Shown in pieces: positions 1-7,696 of a stretch of DNA of 64,000 nt. Position 1 is the stretch's first letter. Every line of letters starts with the position of its first letter. The stretch is from Weissella soli (GTDB lineage: Bacteria > Bacillota > Bacilli > Lactobacillales > Lactobacillaceae). Both the position numbers and the translations under genes were made by a program. The notes beneath the pieces are model-generated. The model had not been told where the DNA came from and did no database searches. It saw nothing but the letters and a program-made list of their open reading frames with translations. The stretch spans positions 682,001 through 746,000 of the forward strand of contig NZ_CP017326.1 of assembly GCF_001761545.1 (NCBI RefSeq). The letters run 5' to 3'.

Positions 1-29
1 TTTCAAAACTCATTTGGAGGAAAAGTAAA

Positions 30-383
30 ATGTCAAGTATCATGTATCTGATTGAAACGACTGTTAAAGAAGAAAACAAGGCGGCCGCTTTGGAGCTGAT
101 CGATCGTTTGGTAGAAAGCACCAAAAAAGAAGCCGGCGCTGTTGACTATCACTGGTCTATCAACGGTGACAAGATCAATATTATTGAACATTACGCTGAT
201 AACGTGGCAACCAAGCTCCACTTGGACGGCTTTGCAGTTAATTTTGGTGAAGATTTTTCAAACTTGTTTGATGTGCACAGTTGTACCGTTTATGGCGACC
301 CTAACGCTGAAGTCAAGGAAATCTTGGACGGCTTCGGCGCTGTTTACATGACAACCGTTAATGGTTTTGTTAACTCAAAATAA
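30..383 (+). CDS. ABM-fold (antibiotic biosynthesis monooxygenase-like) small protein
   Basis: 117-aa protein with the pattern of a single ABM (ferredoxin-like, dimeric alpha/beta barrel) domain: an N-terminal beta strand (IMYLIETTVK), an alpha helix rich in E/K/A, then a GAVDYHWSINGD strand and the IIEHYAD strand typical of the family. Family members include quinol monooxygenases such as YgiN and heme-degrading enzymes; the substrate cannot be told here. A TTTGGAGG ribosome binding site at 13-20 lies 9 bases before the ATG. It stands alone: a hairpin follows, then an unrelated gene. Probably cytosolic and stress or quinone related, by family only. Confidence 0.75.
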   Translation: MSSIMYLIETTVKEENKAAALELIDRLVESTKKEAGAVDYHWSINGDKINIIEHYADNVATKLHLDGFAVNFGEDFSNLFDVHSCTVYGDPNAEVKEILDGFGAVYMTTVNGFVNSK

Positions 384-398
384 GTAGTTCCAATTTAG

Positions 399-450
399 TT
401 GGTCTGCTGCAATAATTGCAATGAGAACTCTTGAAGCGGCAGACCAATTT
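399..450 (+). terminator. Hairpin, possible intrinsic terminator of the ABM gene
   Basis: A 12-bp stem with one G-T wobble pairs 399-410 with 436-447 around a 25-nt loop. Only three T follow, so termination would be weak; it could also be a processing hairpin. Confidence 0.45.
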
Positions 451-521
451 CTCGTCCCAACGGGTATGGTTTGTTTTTTTTAAGAGTTTTTTTCATGGAA
501 AAAGTAAGTGGAGGCATAGAA

Positions 522-968
522 ATGTACTATCAAAAGAGTGGTGATGATTATTTTTTAAGAGTGGAAAAGGGTGAAGAGGTGTTAGAGTCAATTCTGGCGC
601 TCTGCCAGCACGTTGGTATTAAAACCGCGACCTTCCAGGGTATCGGTGCTTGTGATCGGGTCGTTGTTTCGACTTATATTCCTGAAAAATCCGACTTCAT
701 TGCACATGAACAGCAGGGGATGTTAGAAATGGTTTCGCTGATGGGGAATATCAGGCTGTCAGGAACGGACGTCACGACACATGCGCATGGTTCTTTCTCA
801 TATCTTGATGATGCGGGTAGTGTCCGTGTGTTGGCAGGTCATTTAACGAAGGCCTATGTTTCTTACACGGCTGAGATTAGGATCAGTCCGGCCGCCGAGG
901 CCATCTCGTTAACTTTTGATCCGACAACTGGCATTGATGTTTGGCATTTGGCGAATAAGTTAGCCTAA
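522..968 (+). CDS. PPC/DUF296 domain protein
   Basis: 148-aa protein covering a single PPC (plant and prokaryote conserved, DUF296) domain. Visible signatures are the GIGACDRV segment, the THAHGSFSYLDD metal-site-like histidines and the GHLTKAYVSYTAEI strand near the C-terminus. In plants this domain is fused to AT-hooks; the bacterial single-domain protein is a trimer of unclear role. The open frame extends upstream to about 471, but the start at 522 is preferred because GTGGAGG lies 7 bases upstream. Monocistronic; no terminator was seen after it. Confidence 0.8.
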   Translation: MYYQKSGDDYFLRVEKGEEVLESILALCQHVGIKTATFQGIGACDRVVVSTYIPEKSDFIAHEQQGMLEMVSLMGNIRLSGTDVTTHAHGSFSYLDDAGSVRVLAGHLTKAYVSYTAEIRISPAAEAISLTFDPTTGIDVWHLANKLA

Positions 969-1060
969 CTACCCTGGTTCTAAGGTAAGGTTGATTCTGG
1001 TTGCTCCAGCTATTGGAAAGGCAACAAAATTGATGTTTTGACCATACTTAGTAAAAAATA

Positions 1061-1089
1061 TTGACCTTTTTTGGTACTTTTGATAGCAT
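1061..1089 (+). promoter_or_regulatory. Promoter of acetoin reductase gene
   Basis: TTGACC (1061-1066), 17-bp spacer, TAGCAT (1084-1089), about 80 bases before the ATG. Read by eye; the -10 is imperfect. Confidence 0.5.
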
Positions 1090-1167
1090 AACGTTAACTT
1101 ATAGATTGAATTGCATGGTTACATCACCATTGAAGGCGCTGTAACATAACTGTTTAAGGAGAAAATA

Positions 1168-1953
1168 ATGGTTAAAGTAGCAATGGTAACTGGTGCAGCG
1201 CAAGGAATTGGTGCGGCAATTGCAAAGCGTTTGGCAGCTGATGGTTTTGCAGTCGCCGTCGCGGATTTGAATATCGATAAGGCGACTGAAGTCGTTAATG
1301 ATATTAAGGCGCAAGGTCAAACAGCTTTGGCAGTGCAACTTGATGTTTCTGACCGTGATAGTTTTTTCAAAGGTGTTCGCCAAACCGCTGATAGCTTAGG
1401 TGGTTTTGATGTTTTGGTTAATAATGCTGGTATCGGTCCTGGTACGCCGATTGAAAGCATCACACCAGAGCAGTTTGATCAAGTTTTCCATATCAACGTT
1501 GCTAGTATCGCTTGGGCAACCCAAGCAGCCTTAGAACAATTTGAAAAGAAAACGCGCCAAGGTTCTGAAATTGTTGGTAAAATCATCAATGCTAGTTCAC
1601 AAGGGGGGGTTGTCGGCAATGCGGGTGCCATCCTCTACAGTGCCTCAAAGTTTGCCGTTCGTGGTATGACGCAAGTCGCTGCTAAGGATTTGGCAGCCAA
1701 GGGCATCACTGTGAATGCTTATGCCCCAGGAACCGTTAAAACGCCAATGCTATTGGGTGCGGTCAAGGATATTGCCGCTGCCAATGGTCAAGATGAAGAA
1801 TGGGCTCTGCAACAATTTGCCCAAAACATTACGCTTGGTCGTCTGTCTGAACCAGAAGATGTCGCGGCAGGAGTTGCCTTCCTTGCTGGTAAGGATTCTG
1901 ATTACATGACCGGACAAACGCTTGAAATTGATGGTGGAATGCAGTTCCATTAA
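1168..1953 (+). CDS. butA: Diacetyl/acetoin reductase (meso-2,3-butanediol dehydrogenase type, SDR)
   Basis: 261-aa classical short-chain dehydrogenase. It shows the TGAAQGIG nucleotide-binding motif at residues 8-15, NNAG near 87, the catalytic Ser (NASSQGG) and the YSASK Tyr/Lys pair near 156-160, and a PG(T)VKTPM segment. Overall length and sequence style match the BudC/ButA diacetyl-acetoin reductases, which use NADH to reduce diacetyl to acetoin and acetoin to 2,3-butanediol, a redox sink of heterofermentative lactic bacteria. AAGGAG sits 7-8 bases before the ATG. Single-gene unit with its own promoter and terminator. Stereospecificity cannot be read from the sequence. Confidence 0.88.
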   Translation: MVKVAMVTGAAQGIGAAIAKRLAADGFAVAVADLNIDKATEVVNDIKAQGQTALAVQLDVSDRDSFFKGVRQTADSLGGFDVLVNNAGIGPGTPIESITPEQFDQVFHINVASIAWATQAALEQFEKKTRQGSEIVGKIINASSQGGVVGNAGAILYSASKFAVRGMTQVAAKDLAAKGITVNAYAPGTVKTPMLLGAVKDIAAANGQDEEWALQQFAQNITLGRLSEPEDVAAGVAFLAGKDSDYMTGQTLEIDGGMQFH

Positions 1954-2030
1954 TTGGGCCATGGGCCAGCGCCTAATAATTAAACGACACCGACGGGCTG
2001 ATGATGCGTACTTTGTGGGTGATAGATTGT

Positions 2031-2087
2031 AACTCTTCAGGAGCTATGCCATTTCAGAAACAATGACATGGCGCCTGAAGAGTTTTT
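2031..2087 (+). terminator. Intrinsic terminator after butA
   Basis: AACTCTTCAGG (2031-2041) pairs with CCTGAAGAGTT (2074-2084), with further internal pairing, followed by a short T run. Confidence 0.75.
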
Positions 2088-2165
2088 ATGTGTCATAAGG
2101 GGCAACCCTGTCGCTTAACCGGCTAATTTTTTTACTTAAAATAAGCAAAAAACAAGTAAAAATAT

Positions 2166-2193
2166 TTGACTACATGCGAGAATGAGCTATAAT
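2166..2193 (+). promoter_or_regulatory. Promoter of the marR-opu operon
   Basis: TTGACT (2166-2171), 16-bp spacer, TATAAT (2188-2193). It lies about 200 bases before the first gene, leaving an unusually long untranslated leader. Confidence 0.75.
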
Positions 2194-2199
2194 TAAAAA

Positions 2200-2396
2200 G
2201 ACATATTACTAACAAAGTAGAAGTTGGGTATTGCGAAAAACGGTCAGCAAACGTTTAGCTTAATTTCAATGATGTTCAGTAAAAAGAGGCATAACTTCAT
2301 TTTGATAACATGTCCAAAGGCACCGCTGACCTAAAAAATAAGTTGTTTTCTTATATAAGTAGGCGGTGGTAATTAATGAAGAAAAGGAGGGATTGA
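2200..2396 (+). promoter_or_regulatory. Long structured leader of the opu operon
   Basis: About 195 nt between promoter and first ORF without a plausible gene. Two helices compete: GGTCAGC (2242-2248) with GCTGACC (2325-2331), and CACCGC (2321-2326) with GCGGTG (2363-2368); they share bases 2325-2326. The second helix ends about 16 bases before the AAGGAGG ribosome site at 2384-2390. It could be a cis-regulatory RNA; no known riboswitch class was recognised. Confidence 0.4.
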
Positions 2397-2846
2397 ATGG
2401 CGATTAAAGCGAAAGATTATGCACGCTATCGTGATGAGCAGTTTTCGGTATTTGAAAATTATGCCCGCAAGAATAGTTTGAATAGCAAATCGATGCTAGT
2501 CTTGATGTGGATCTATTATAGTCAGGGTGAGATGACGCAGGATTTGATTGCTAAGCGTACGTATTCTACTAAACAAGTGATCCAAGCGATTATTAAAGGT
2601 TTTCAAAATAAAGAGTTACTCTATCTGGAACCATCAGTTGCTGATCGACGAAAAAAGATTATTCGGTTAACTGAGCGTGGGCAGGCCTACGCAGCCGAAA
2701 TATTGGATCCGTTGCGTGCGGCTGAAGATCTGGCGATGAGTAAGCTCTCAGAAGAACAGCAGGTCGCCTTGTTGGAGGCGACGCGTGTTTTTTCACTTGA
2801 ACTAAAAAATAATTTAGAAAGTAGCGCAGGGCAATTAGATGATTAA
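2397..2846 (+). CDS. MarR-type regulator heading the compatible-solute importer operon
   Basis: 149-aa winged-helix protein of MarR type: helices around residues 15-60, a recognition-helix region (TYSTKQVIQAIIKGFQ), a wing with ADRRKKIIRLTERG near 80-93, and a C-terminal dimerisation helix. It is the first gene of a five-gene operon with the opu importer, its end overlapping the permease start by 8 bp, so it very probably controls that operon (inference). In related bacteria GbsR/OpcR-type regulators of this fold repress opuC in response to choline or osmolarity. Strong AAGGAGG site before the ATG. Confidence 0.82.
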   Translation: MAIKAKDYARYRDEQFSVFENYARKNSLNSKSMLVLMWIYYSQGEMTQDLIAKRTYSTKQVIQAIIKGFQNKELLYLEPSVADRRKKIIRLTERGQAYAAEILDPLRAAEDLAMSKLSEEQQVALLEATRVFSLELKNNLESSAGQLDD

Positions 2847-3474
2847 GGATATGACAACCTATTTATCTGAGAACACTAGTCAATATCTGACCTACATTTG
2901 GCAGCATATTAGTTTGAGTTTTGAGACCCTCCTAATCGCGCTCGTGATTGCATTACCATTAGGGTATCTCGCTTATGAAAAAGCTTGGGTCAAGCAATTG
3001 GCAACAGCATTGACGCAAGGTTTGCGCGTCATTCCGAGTTTAGGAATTCTCTTTATTCTCATACCTTTTATCGGGGTTGGGCGCCTACCAGCGTTGATTG
3101 CCTTGGTCATCTTAGGCATGCCACCCATTTTACTGAACACGATTGTTGGGTTTTCATCCGTGTCAGGGACACTCATTGAAACCGGTTTGGGTCTTGGCAT
3201 GACCAAGCGTCAACTCTTGTTTCGGGTGCAATTTCCGCTAGCACTGCCATATATCCTAAATGGAATTAAGCTGGCTTTGGTGGAAATCATCGCCAGTGCC
3301 ACTTTAGCTACCTATATTGGGGCTGGTGGTCTTGGTACACTCATTTTTACAGGGCTCGGCCTGTACCGCTATGATTTACTTTTGATTGGCGGTGGCACGG
3401 TTGCCTTGCTATCACTTATTAGCATGGTAGCATTTGATTTATCAATTAAAGGGGTAGAACATTATGAAAAGTAA
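2839..3474 (+). CDS. opuCB: Compatible-solute ABC permease (OpuCB type)
   Basis: 211-aa membrane protein with about five to six hydrophobic segments and the binding-protein-dependent permease loop (GMTKRQLLFRVQFPLALPYI) near residues 120-140. This matches the permease subunits of the OpuB/OpuC/ProW family that import glycine betaine, carnitine or choline. The ATG at 2839 overlaps the regulator stop, and the next gene overlaps its own end by 11 bp, so translation is probably coupled. It pairs with the second permease at 5166 to form the membrane channel. Confidence 0.87.
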   Translation: MIKDMTTYLSENTSQYLTYIWQHISLSFETLLIALVIALPLGYLAYEKAWVKQLATALTQGLRVIPSLGILFILIPFIGVGRLPALIALVILGMPPILLNTIVGFSSVSGTLIETGLGLGMTKRQLLFRVQFPLALPYILNGIKLALVEIIASATLATYIGAGGLGTLIFTGLGLYRYDLLLIGGGTVALLSLISMVAFDLSIKGVEHYEK

Positions 3475-4378
3475 GAAAACCATTCTTGGCGTGATTATCG
3501 CCATCATCGTTATTGTTGTGGGGGGCGTTTGGTATTACAATAGCCAGTCAAAAGAAGCAGCTTCACCATCGGACACAACGATTCGGATTGGGTCGAAAGA
3601 CTTTACTGAAAGTTTAGTTGTGGCTGAAATTTACGCGCAAGCTTTGGAAGACAATGGTTACAACGTCAAGCGCGTCTATAACATTTCAAGTTCGTTGGTT
3701 CACAAATCAATCGTTAATAATAAAATTGATCTTTATCCAGAGTATACTGGAACTGGTCTGATGACCATTCTTGGTATGAAGATGATGACCGATCCGGACA
3801 AAGTTTACCAGACTGTTAAGGCCAAGTATGAAAAGAAATACCATTTGACATGGTTGAAGTATGCTAAAGCTAATGATAGTAGTGGTTTGGCTATGCGTAA
3901 GGCTACGGCTGATAAGTATAACATCAAGACTATTTCAGATTTGCAAGCGAATGCAAGTAAGATCCGTATGGCTTCACAAGGTGAATACGAACAACGTGCC
4001 GATGGCTTGCCAATGCTTGAAAAAGTCTATGGTAAGTTCAACTGGAAGTCATCAAAGGTTTATGATAACAGCCTTAAGTATGAGATCCTTGATAAGGATG
4101 AAGCCGATGTCACACCAGCCTACACGACTGAAGGACGTTTGGCCGAGACCAAGAAGTTTGTTTTGCTAAAGGATGATAAGCATGTTTGGCCACCATATAA
4201 CTTGGCACCAGTTGTTCGTGATAATATTTTGAAGGCAAACCCTAAGATCGCCGGTATCCTCAACAAGGTTTCTGCTACGCTCGATACCGCCACTGTGACG
4301 AAACTAAACGCGCGTGTTGATATTGATGGTGAAGAATACACGAAGGTTGCTAAGGACTATTACAAGAGCATTAAATAG
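3464..4378 (+). CDS. opuCC: Glycine betaine/carnitine/choline-binding protein (OpuCC type)
   Basis: 304-aa substrate-binding protein. After an N-terminal hydrophobic segment (about residues 6-24) comes the mature domain with RIGSKDFTES near 42-51, a YPEYTGTGL segment and the RLAETKKFV region, typical of the OpuAC/OpuCC (PF04069) fold. Unlike most Gram-positive homologues there is no lipobox cysteine: the hydrophobic stretch runs into YYNSQSK, so the protein looks anchored by an uncleaved helix rather than a lipid. Preceded by AAGGGG and translationally overlapped with the permease gene. Confidence 0.87.
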   Translation: MKSKKTILGVIIAIIVIVVGGVWYYNSQSKEAASPSDTTIRIGSKDFTESLVVAEIYAQALEDNGYNVKRVYNISSSLVHKSIVNNKIDLYPEYTGTGLMTILGMKMMTDPDKVYQTVKAKYEKKYHLTWLKYAKANDSSGLAMRKATADKYNIKTISDLQANASKIRMASQGEYEQRADGLPMLEKVYGKFNWKSSKVYDNSLKYEILDKDEADVTPAYTTEGRLAETKKFVLLKDDKHVWPPYNLAPVVRDNILKANPKIAGILNKVSATLDTATVTKLNARVDIDGEEYTKVAKDYYKSIK

Positions 4379-4402
4379 AGAATAGATAGGAAGGGCCCAA
4401 AG

Positions 4403-5173
4403 ATGCCAGAAACGATTATTCAATTCGATCATGTGAGTAAGCTTTATGACGACAAGGCTGTCGTCGATGATATCAACTTTACCATTGAGAAAGGCGAATT
4501 CATCACGATTTTAGGCACATCGGGGTCTGGTAAGACGACCACCCTAAAAATGATCAACAAGTTGATCACAGCTAGCCAGGGGACGATTCGTTTCAAAGGG
4601 ACCGATGTCAATTCCTTAGATTCAGTCACTTTGCGTCGTCAAATTGGCTATGTCGTGCAACAGATTGGGCTCTTTCCTCACATGACCGTGGCGGATAATA
4701 TCGCAACTGTGCCAAAGCTGTTGGGCTGGGACAAAGATAAGATCACCGCGCGGGTCAAGGAATTACTGACGCTGATGCAGTTGCCATTTGAGCAGTACGC
4801 TAAGCGCTATCCTAGTGAGCTTTCGGGTGGGCAACAACAACGGATTGGTGTCGCCCGGGCCCTAGCTGCTAATCCTGATGTCATGCTTTTTGATGAACCC
4901 TTTGGGGCGATTGATGCGATTACTCGAAATGACCTACAAGCCGAGCTGGCCCGGATTCATGCGCAGTTAGGTGACAAGACCTTTATCTTCATCACGCATG
5001 ACATTAACGAGGCTTTCAAGCTCGGGACGCGGGTGTTGATTATGGATCAGGGCAAGATCAGCCAATTTGACACGCCTGAGGGCATCATCGCTAATCCTGG
5101 TAATGAATTTGTGCGCAAGCTCATCAATACAGCCAGAGAGCAGGGCGAGATTTGGAGGGTGCACCATGATTGA
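4403..5173 (+). CDS. opuCA: Compatible-solute ABC ATPase (OpuCA type, no CBS domains)
   Basis: 256-aa ABC ATPase with Walker A GTSGSGKTT (residues 38-46), the Q-loop region VVQQIGLFPHMT, signature LSGGQQQRIGVARAL, Walker B VMLFDEPFGAID and the H-loop ITHDINEA. It energises the importer formed by the flanking permeases and binding protein. Characterised OpuCA/ProV proteins are near 380-400 aa because a CBS-domain pair follows the ATPase; here the protein stops soon after the ATPase domain, so that osmosensing or c-di-AMP-binding part is missing. It ends 8 bp inside the next gene. Confidence 0.88.
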   Translation: MPETIIQFDHVSKLYDDKAVVDDINFTIEKGEFITILGTSGSGKTTTLKMINKLITASQGTIRFKGTDVNSLDSVTLRRQIGYVVQQIGLFPHMTVADNIATVPKLLGWDKDKITARVKELLTLMQLPFEQYAKRYPSELSGGQQQRIGVARALAANPDVMLFDEPFGAIDAITRNDLQAELARIHAQLGDKTFIFITHDINEAFKLGTRVLIMDQGKISQFDTPEGIIANPGNEFVRKLINTAREQGEIWRVHHD

Positions 5174-5792
5174 GTATTTTCAAAGTGCCTCTGATCAGCT
5201 GATCGCGGCACTTGTGCAACATATTGAATTGACGGCCTATGCGCTCTTTTTTGCCTTGATTTTTGCTAGTATCGTGACGGTTATCCTGATGTTTTATCCT
5301 AAACTACAGCAAGTTTCCGTCTATGTGTTGTCGCTACTTTATGCCATTCCAAGCTATGCTCTGTTTGCTTTGCTGATTCCCTTTACAGGGTTAGGATCAG
5401 CGACGGCAATCGTCGTCTTAGTGGTTTACGCCCAATATACGCTCGTACGTAATTTCTTGGCCGGACTGACTCAAGTCGATGCTAGTGTCGTTGAAGCCGC
5501 CAAAGGCATGGGGATGACGCAGTGGCAAGTTTTGACCAAGGTGCAACTACCATTAGCGCAGCCTGCAATTTTTGCGGGGTTACGCTTGGCAGCAACCTCG
5601 ATCATTGCGATTGCGACCATCGCTGCCACCGTCAATGCTGGTGGCCTGGGTACGGTGCTCTTCGACGGATTACGGACCATGAGTTTGGTAAAGCTCGCCT
5701 GGGGGATTATTTTGACCGTTGGTCTGAGTTTACTGGTTAATTTGTTGCTCTATTTATTTGAAGAACTCTTTAAAAACGAGAAAGTTAGCTGA
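5166..5792 (+). CDS. opuCD: Compatible-solute ABC permease (OpuCD type)
   Basis: 208-aa permease, the partner of the subunit at 2839. It has about six hydrophobic segments and the EAAKGMGMTQWQVLTKVQLP coupling loop near residues 113-132. The open frame continues upstream to about 5067, but the start at 5166 is chosen because GGAGG lies at 5154-5158 and the result is the family length. It is the last gene of the operon; its stop codon lies within the terminator stem. Confidence 0.87.
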   Translation: MIEYFQSASDQLIAALVQHIELTAYALFFALIFASIVTVILMFYPKLQQVSVYVLSLLYAIPSYALFALLIPFTGLGSATAIVVLVVYAQYTLVRNFLAGLTQVDASVVEAAKGMGMTQWQVLTKVQLPLAQPAIFAGLRLAATSIIAIATIAATVNAGGLGTVLFDGLRTMSLVKLAWGIILTVGLSLLVNLLLYLFEELFKNEKVS

Positions 5793-5813
5793 GGCTAGCT
5801 TTCTCGTTTTTTG
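5774..5813 (+). terminator. Intrinsic terminator of the opu operon
   Basis: AAAACGAGAAAG-TAGC pairs with GCTAGCTTTCTCGTTTT, followed by T6; the stem overlaps the opuCD stop codon. Confidence 0.85.
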
Positions 5814-5898
5814 CAGTGTGATTGTATGATGATTGACTAGTTTTGCGAGTGCTAAAACTACGTATTTAGGAAGTCACACACGAACATTGCTGAAAATA

Positions 5899-5907
5899 TG
5901 CTATAAT
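5899..5907 (+). promoter_or_regulatory. Extended -10 promoter of the rbgA-rnhB unit
   Basis: TGC-TATAAT, an extended -10 without a clear -35, about 110 bases upstream of the rbgA ATG. Confidence 0.5.
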
Positions 5908-6014
5908 TGATGGTTATATTCGATTGCGCCTCATCTGTTAGTTAAGCTTGTTATGCATTACAAAAATAAGCTATTAAGAGATTGAAACCCCTGATATGAA
6001 AGGAATTATGATAA

Positions 6015-6899
6015 ATGGCAACTATTATTCAATGGTATCCCGGCCACATGGCCAAAGCCTTCCGTTTGATGCGAGAAAACCTAAAGTATGTTGATATCGT
6101 GTTGGAACTGGTGGATGCCCGTATCCCAATGGCCTCACGTAACCCAGAATTAGATGACGTGTTGGGGGATAAGCCTCGCTTACTCGTCCTGACTAAAACT
6201 GATTTGGCTGATCCTGATCGGACAAAGGCATGGGTCCGTTATTTTCGTTCAAAAGGCATGGCGGTAGTTGCGCTAGATTCCCGTGATCGCAAAACACCCC
6301 AGATCATCACGAAAGCAGCCCGCGAAGTCTTAGCTGACAAATGGGCTGCTTTGGCTGAAAAGGGGGTCAAAGACAAGGCCATTCGGGCCCTAGTAGCGGG
6401 AATTCCAAACGTTGGTAAATCGACCTTACTGAACCACCTAGTGATGAAGAATGTTGCCATTACTGGTGATCGACCAGGGGTGACCAAAAAGCTGCAATGG
6501 TTGAAGACACCCACTAATCTTGAATTACTAGACACGCCAGGTGTGCTTTGGCCAAAGTTTGAAGATCAACGGGTTGGTCAACATTTGGCGATGACCGGGG
6601 CAATTAAAGATCAACTCATTAATTTAGATGATATTGCCTTAGTCACCTTGAAGTTTATGCGGGATTACAACCCTCAGAGCATCATTGAGCGTTATCATCT
6701 GCCAAGTAATGCTTGGGAAACGATGACTGACGTTGAAGTGTTATTGGCAATCACCGCTAAATTAGGCTTTAAAGAAGACTATGACCGTGCGAGTGAGCGC
6801 TTATTAATTGATTTGCGTCGTGGTAAATTAGGCACCTATACCGTGGAGATGCCTTCGGACAATATCGGTCTGGTGGTTGATGGTGATGACAACAATTAA
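6015..6899 (+). CDS. rbgA: Ribosome biogenesis GTPase RbgA (YlqF)
   Basis: 294-aa circularly permuted GTPase. The order of motifs is G4 (TKTD, residues 60-63), then G1 P-loop GIPNVGKS (129-136), then G3 DTPG (173-176), which defines the YlqF/YawG group. The N-terminus IQWYPGHMAKA is characteristic. RbgA acts late in 50S subunit assembly. AAAGGA lies upstream of the ATG. rnhB overlaps its 3' end, the usual ylqF-rnhB arrangement in Firmicutes. Confidence 0.95.
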   Translation: MATIIQWYPGHMAKAFRLMRENLKYVDIVLELVDARIPMASRNPELDDVLGDKPRLLVLTKTDLADPDRTKAWVRYFRSKGMAVVALDSRDRKTPQIITKAAREVLADKWAALAEKGVKDKAIRALVAGIPNVGKSTLLNHLVMKNVAITGDRPGVTKKLQWLKTPTNLELLDTPGVLWPKFEDQRVGQHLAMTGAIKDQLINLDDIALVTLKFMRDYNPQSIIERYHLPSNAWETMTDVEVLLAITAKLGFKEDYDRASERLLIDLRRGKLGTYTVEMPSDNIGLVVDGDDNN

Positions 6900-7641
6900 C
6901 CAAATCAAGGCTCGTTTAGCAGCTGAGCCCACAGAGACTGAATTGGCCAGCTGGTCACAAGATTCACGGCTTGGCGTGCAAAAATTACTCACGAGTTACC
7001 ATAAACAACAGCTTAAATTGGAAGCGCAGCGCATGGCTTTTGAAAAACGCCTAGTCTTTGAAAGGGCGGCTTGGCGGCAGGGGACGGTTTTGGCAGGGAT
7101 CGATGAAGTTGGTCGCGGACCACTTGCCGGCCCTGTTGTCGCCGCGGCCGTGGTCATTGACGAACACTTTGACTTGATTGAGGTGCATGATTCTAAACAA
7201 TTATCCGAACCCAAACGGCGGGATTTAGCTGCGAAAATTAAGCAACAAGCCGTTGCTTACGCCTATGGTGTCGTTGATGCAGGCACGATTGATGACATCA
7301 ATATCTATGAAGCCGCCCGCGTGGCCATGAAACAGGCGTTAGCTGGTCTGGCAGTGCCCGTTGATGGCTTATTAGTGGATGCGATGGTTGTCGATTCTCC
7401 CTTGCCACAAGAAAAACTCATCAAAGGTGATGACCGTAGTATTAGTATCGGGGCCGCCAGCATCATTGCCAAAGTTTTCCGGGATGAACTGATGGCTGCT
7501 TATGCCGTTGAGTATCCCGGTTATGGCTTTTCCCACAATGCTGGTTATGGGACGGCGGAACATCTCGCGGGCATTGCGGCCCATGGGATTACCCCCATTC
7601 ATCGGCGTAGTTTTGCACCTGTTAAAGCGTACTTAAAGTAA
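6886..7641 (+). CDS. rnhB: Ribonuclease HII
   Basis: About 251 aa. The N-terminal ~65 residues form the helical extension seen in Firmicute RNase HII. The catalytic core starts at GIDEVGRGPLAGP, with the Asp and Glu of the active site at about 73 and 74; KGDDRS and the IAKVFRDELM helix follow. It removes ribonucleotides from RNA-DNA junctions. Start codon is uncertain: TTG 6877, ATG 6880, GTG 6883 and ATG 6886 are all in frame within rbgA; 6886 gives the usual MTT-type N-terminus. The gene overlaps rbgA by 14 bp and is probably translationally coupled. Confidence 0.93.
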   Translation: MTTINQIKARLAAEPTETELASWSQDSRLGVQKLLTSYHKQQLKLEAQRMAFEKRLVFERAAWRQGTVLAGIDEVGRGPLAGPVVAAAVVIDEHFDLIEVHDSKQLSEPKRRDLAAKIKQQAVAYAYGVVDAGTIDDINIYEAARVAMKQALAGLAVPVDGLLVDAMVVDSPLPQEKLIKGDDRSISIGAASIIAKVFRDELMAAYAVEYPGYGFSHNAGYGTAEHLAGIAAHGITPIHRRSFAPVKAYLK

Positions 7642-7696
7642 TTTTCAACAACTAGCCACATGGATACTCTCTTATTTCTTAATTGGAGGTGAGTGT

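Noticed and set aside
2200-2396. Opu leader as a c-di-AMP (ydaO) or T-box riboswitch
   Set aside because: I could not find the conserved blocks of either class (for example the T-box AGGGTGGNACCGCG), so only generic competing helices are reported.
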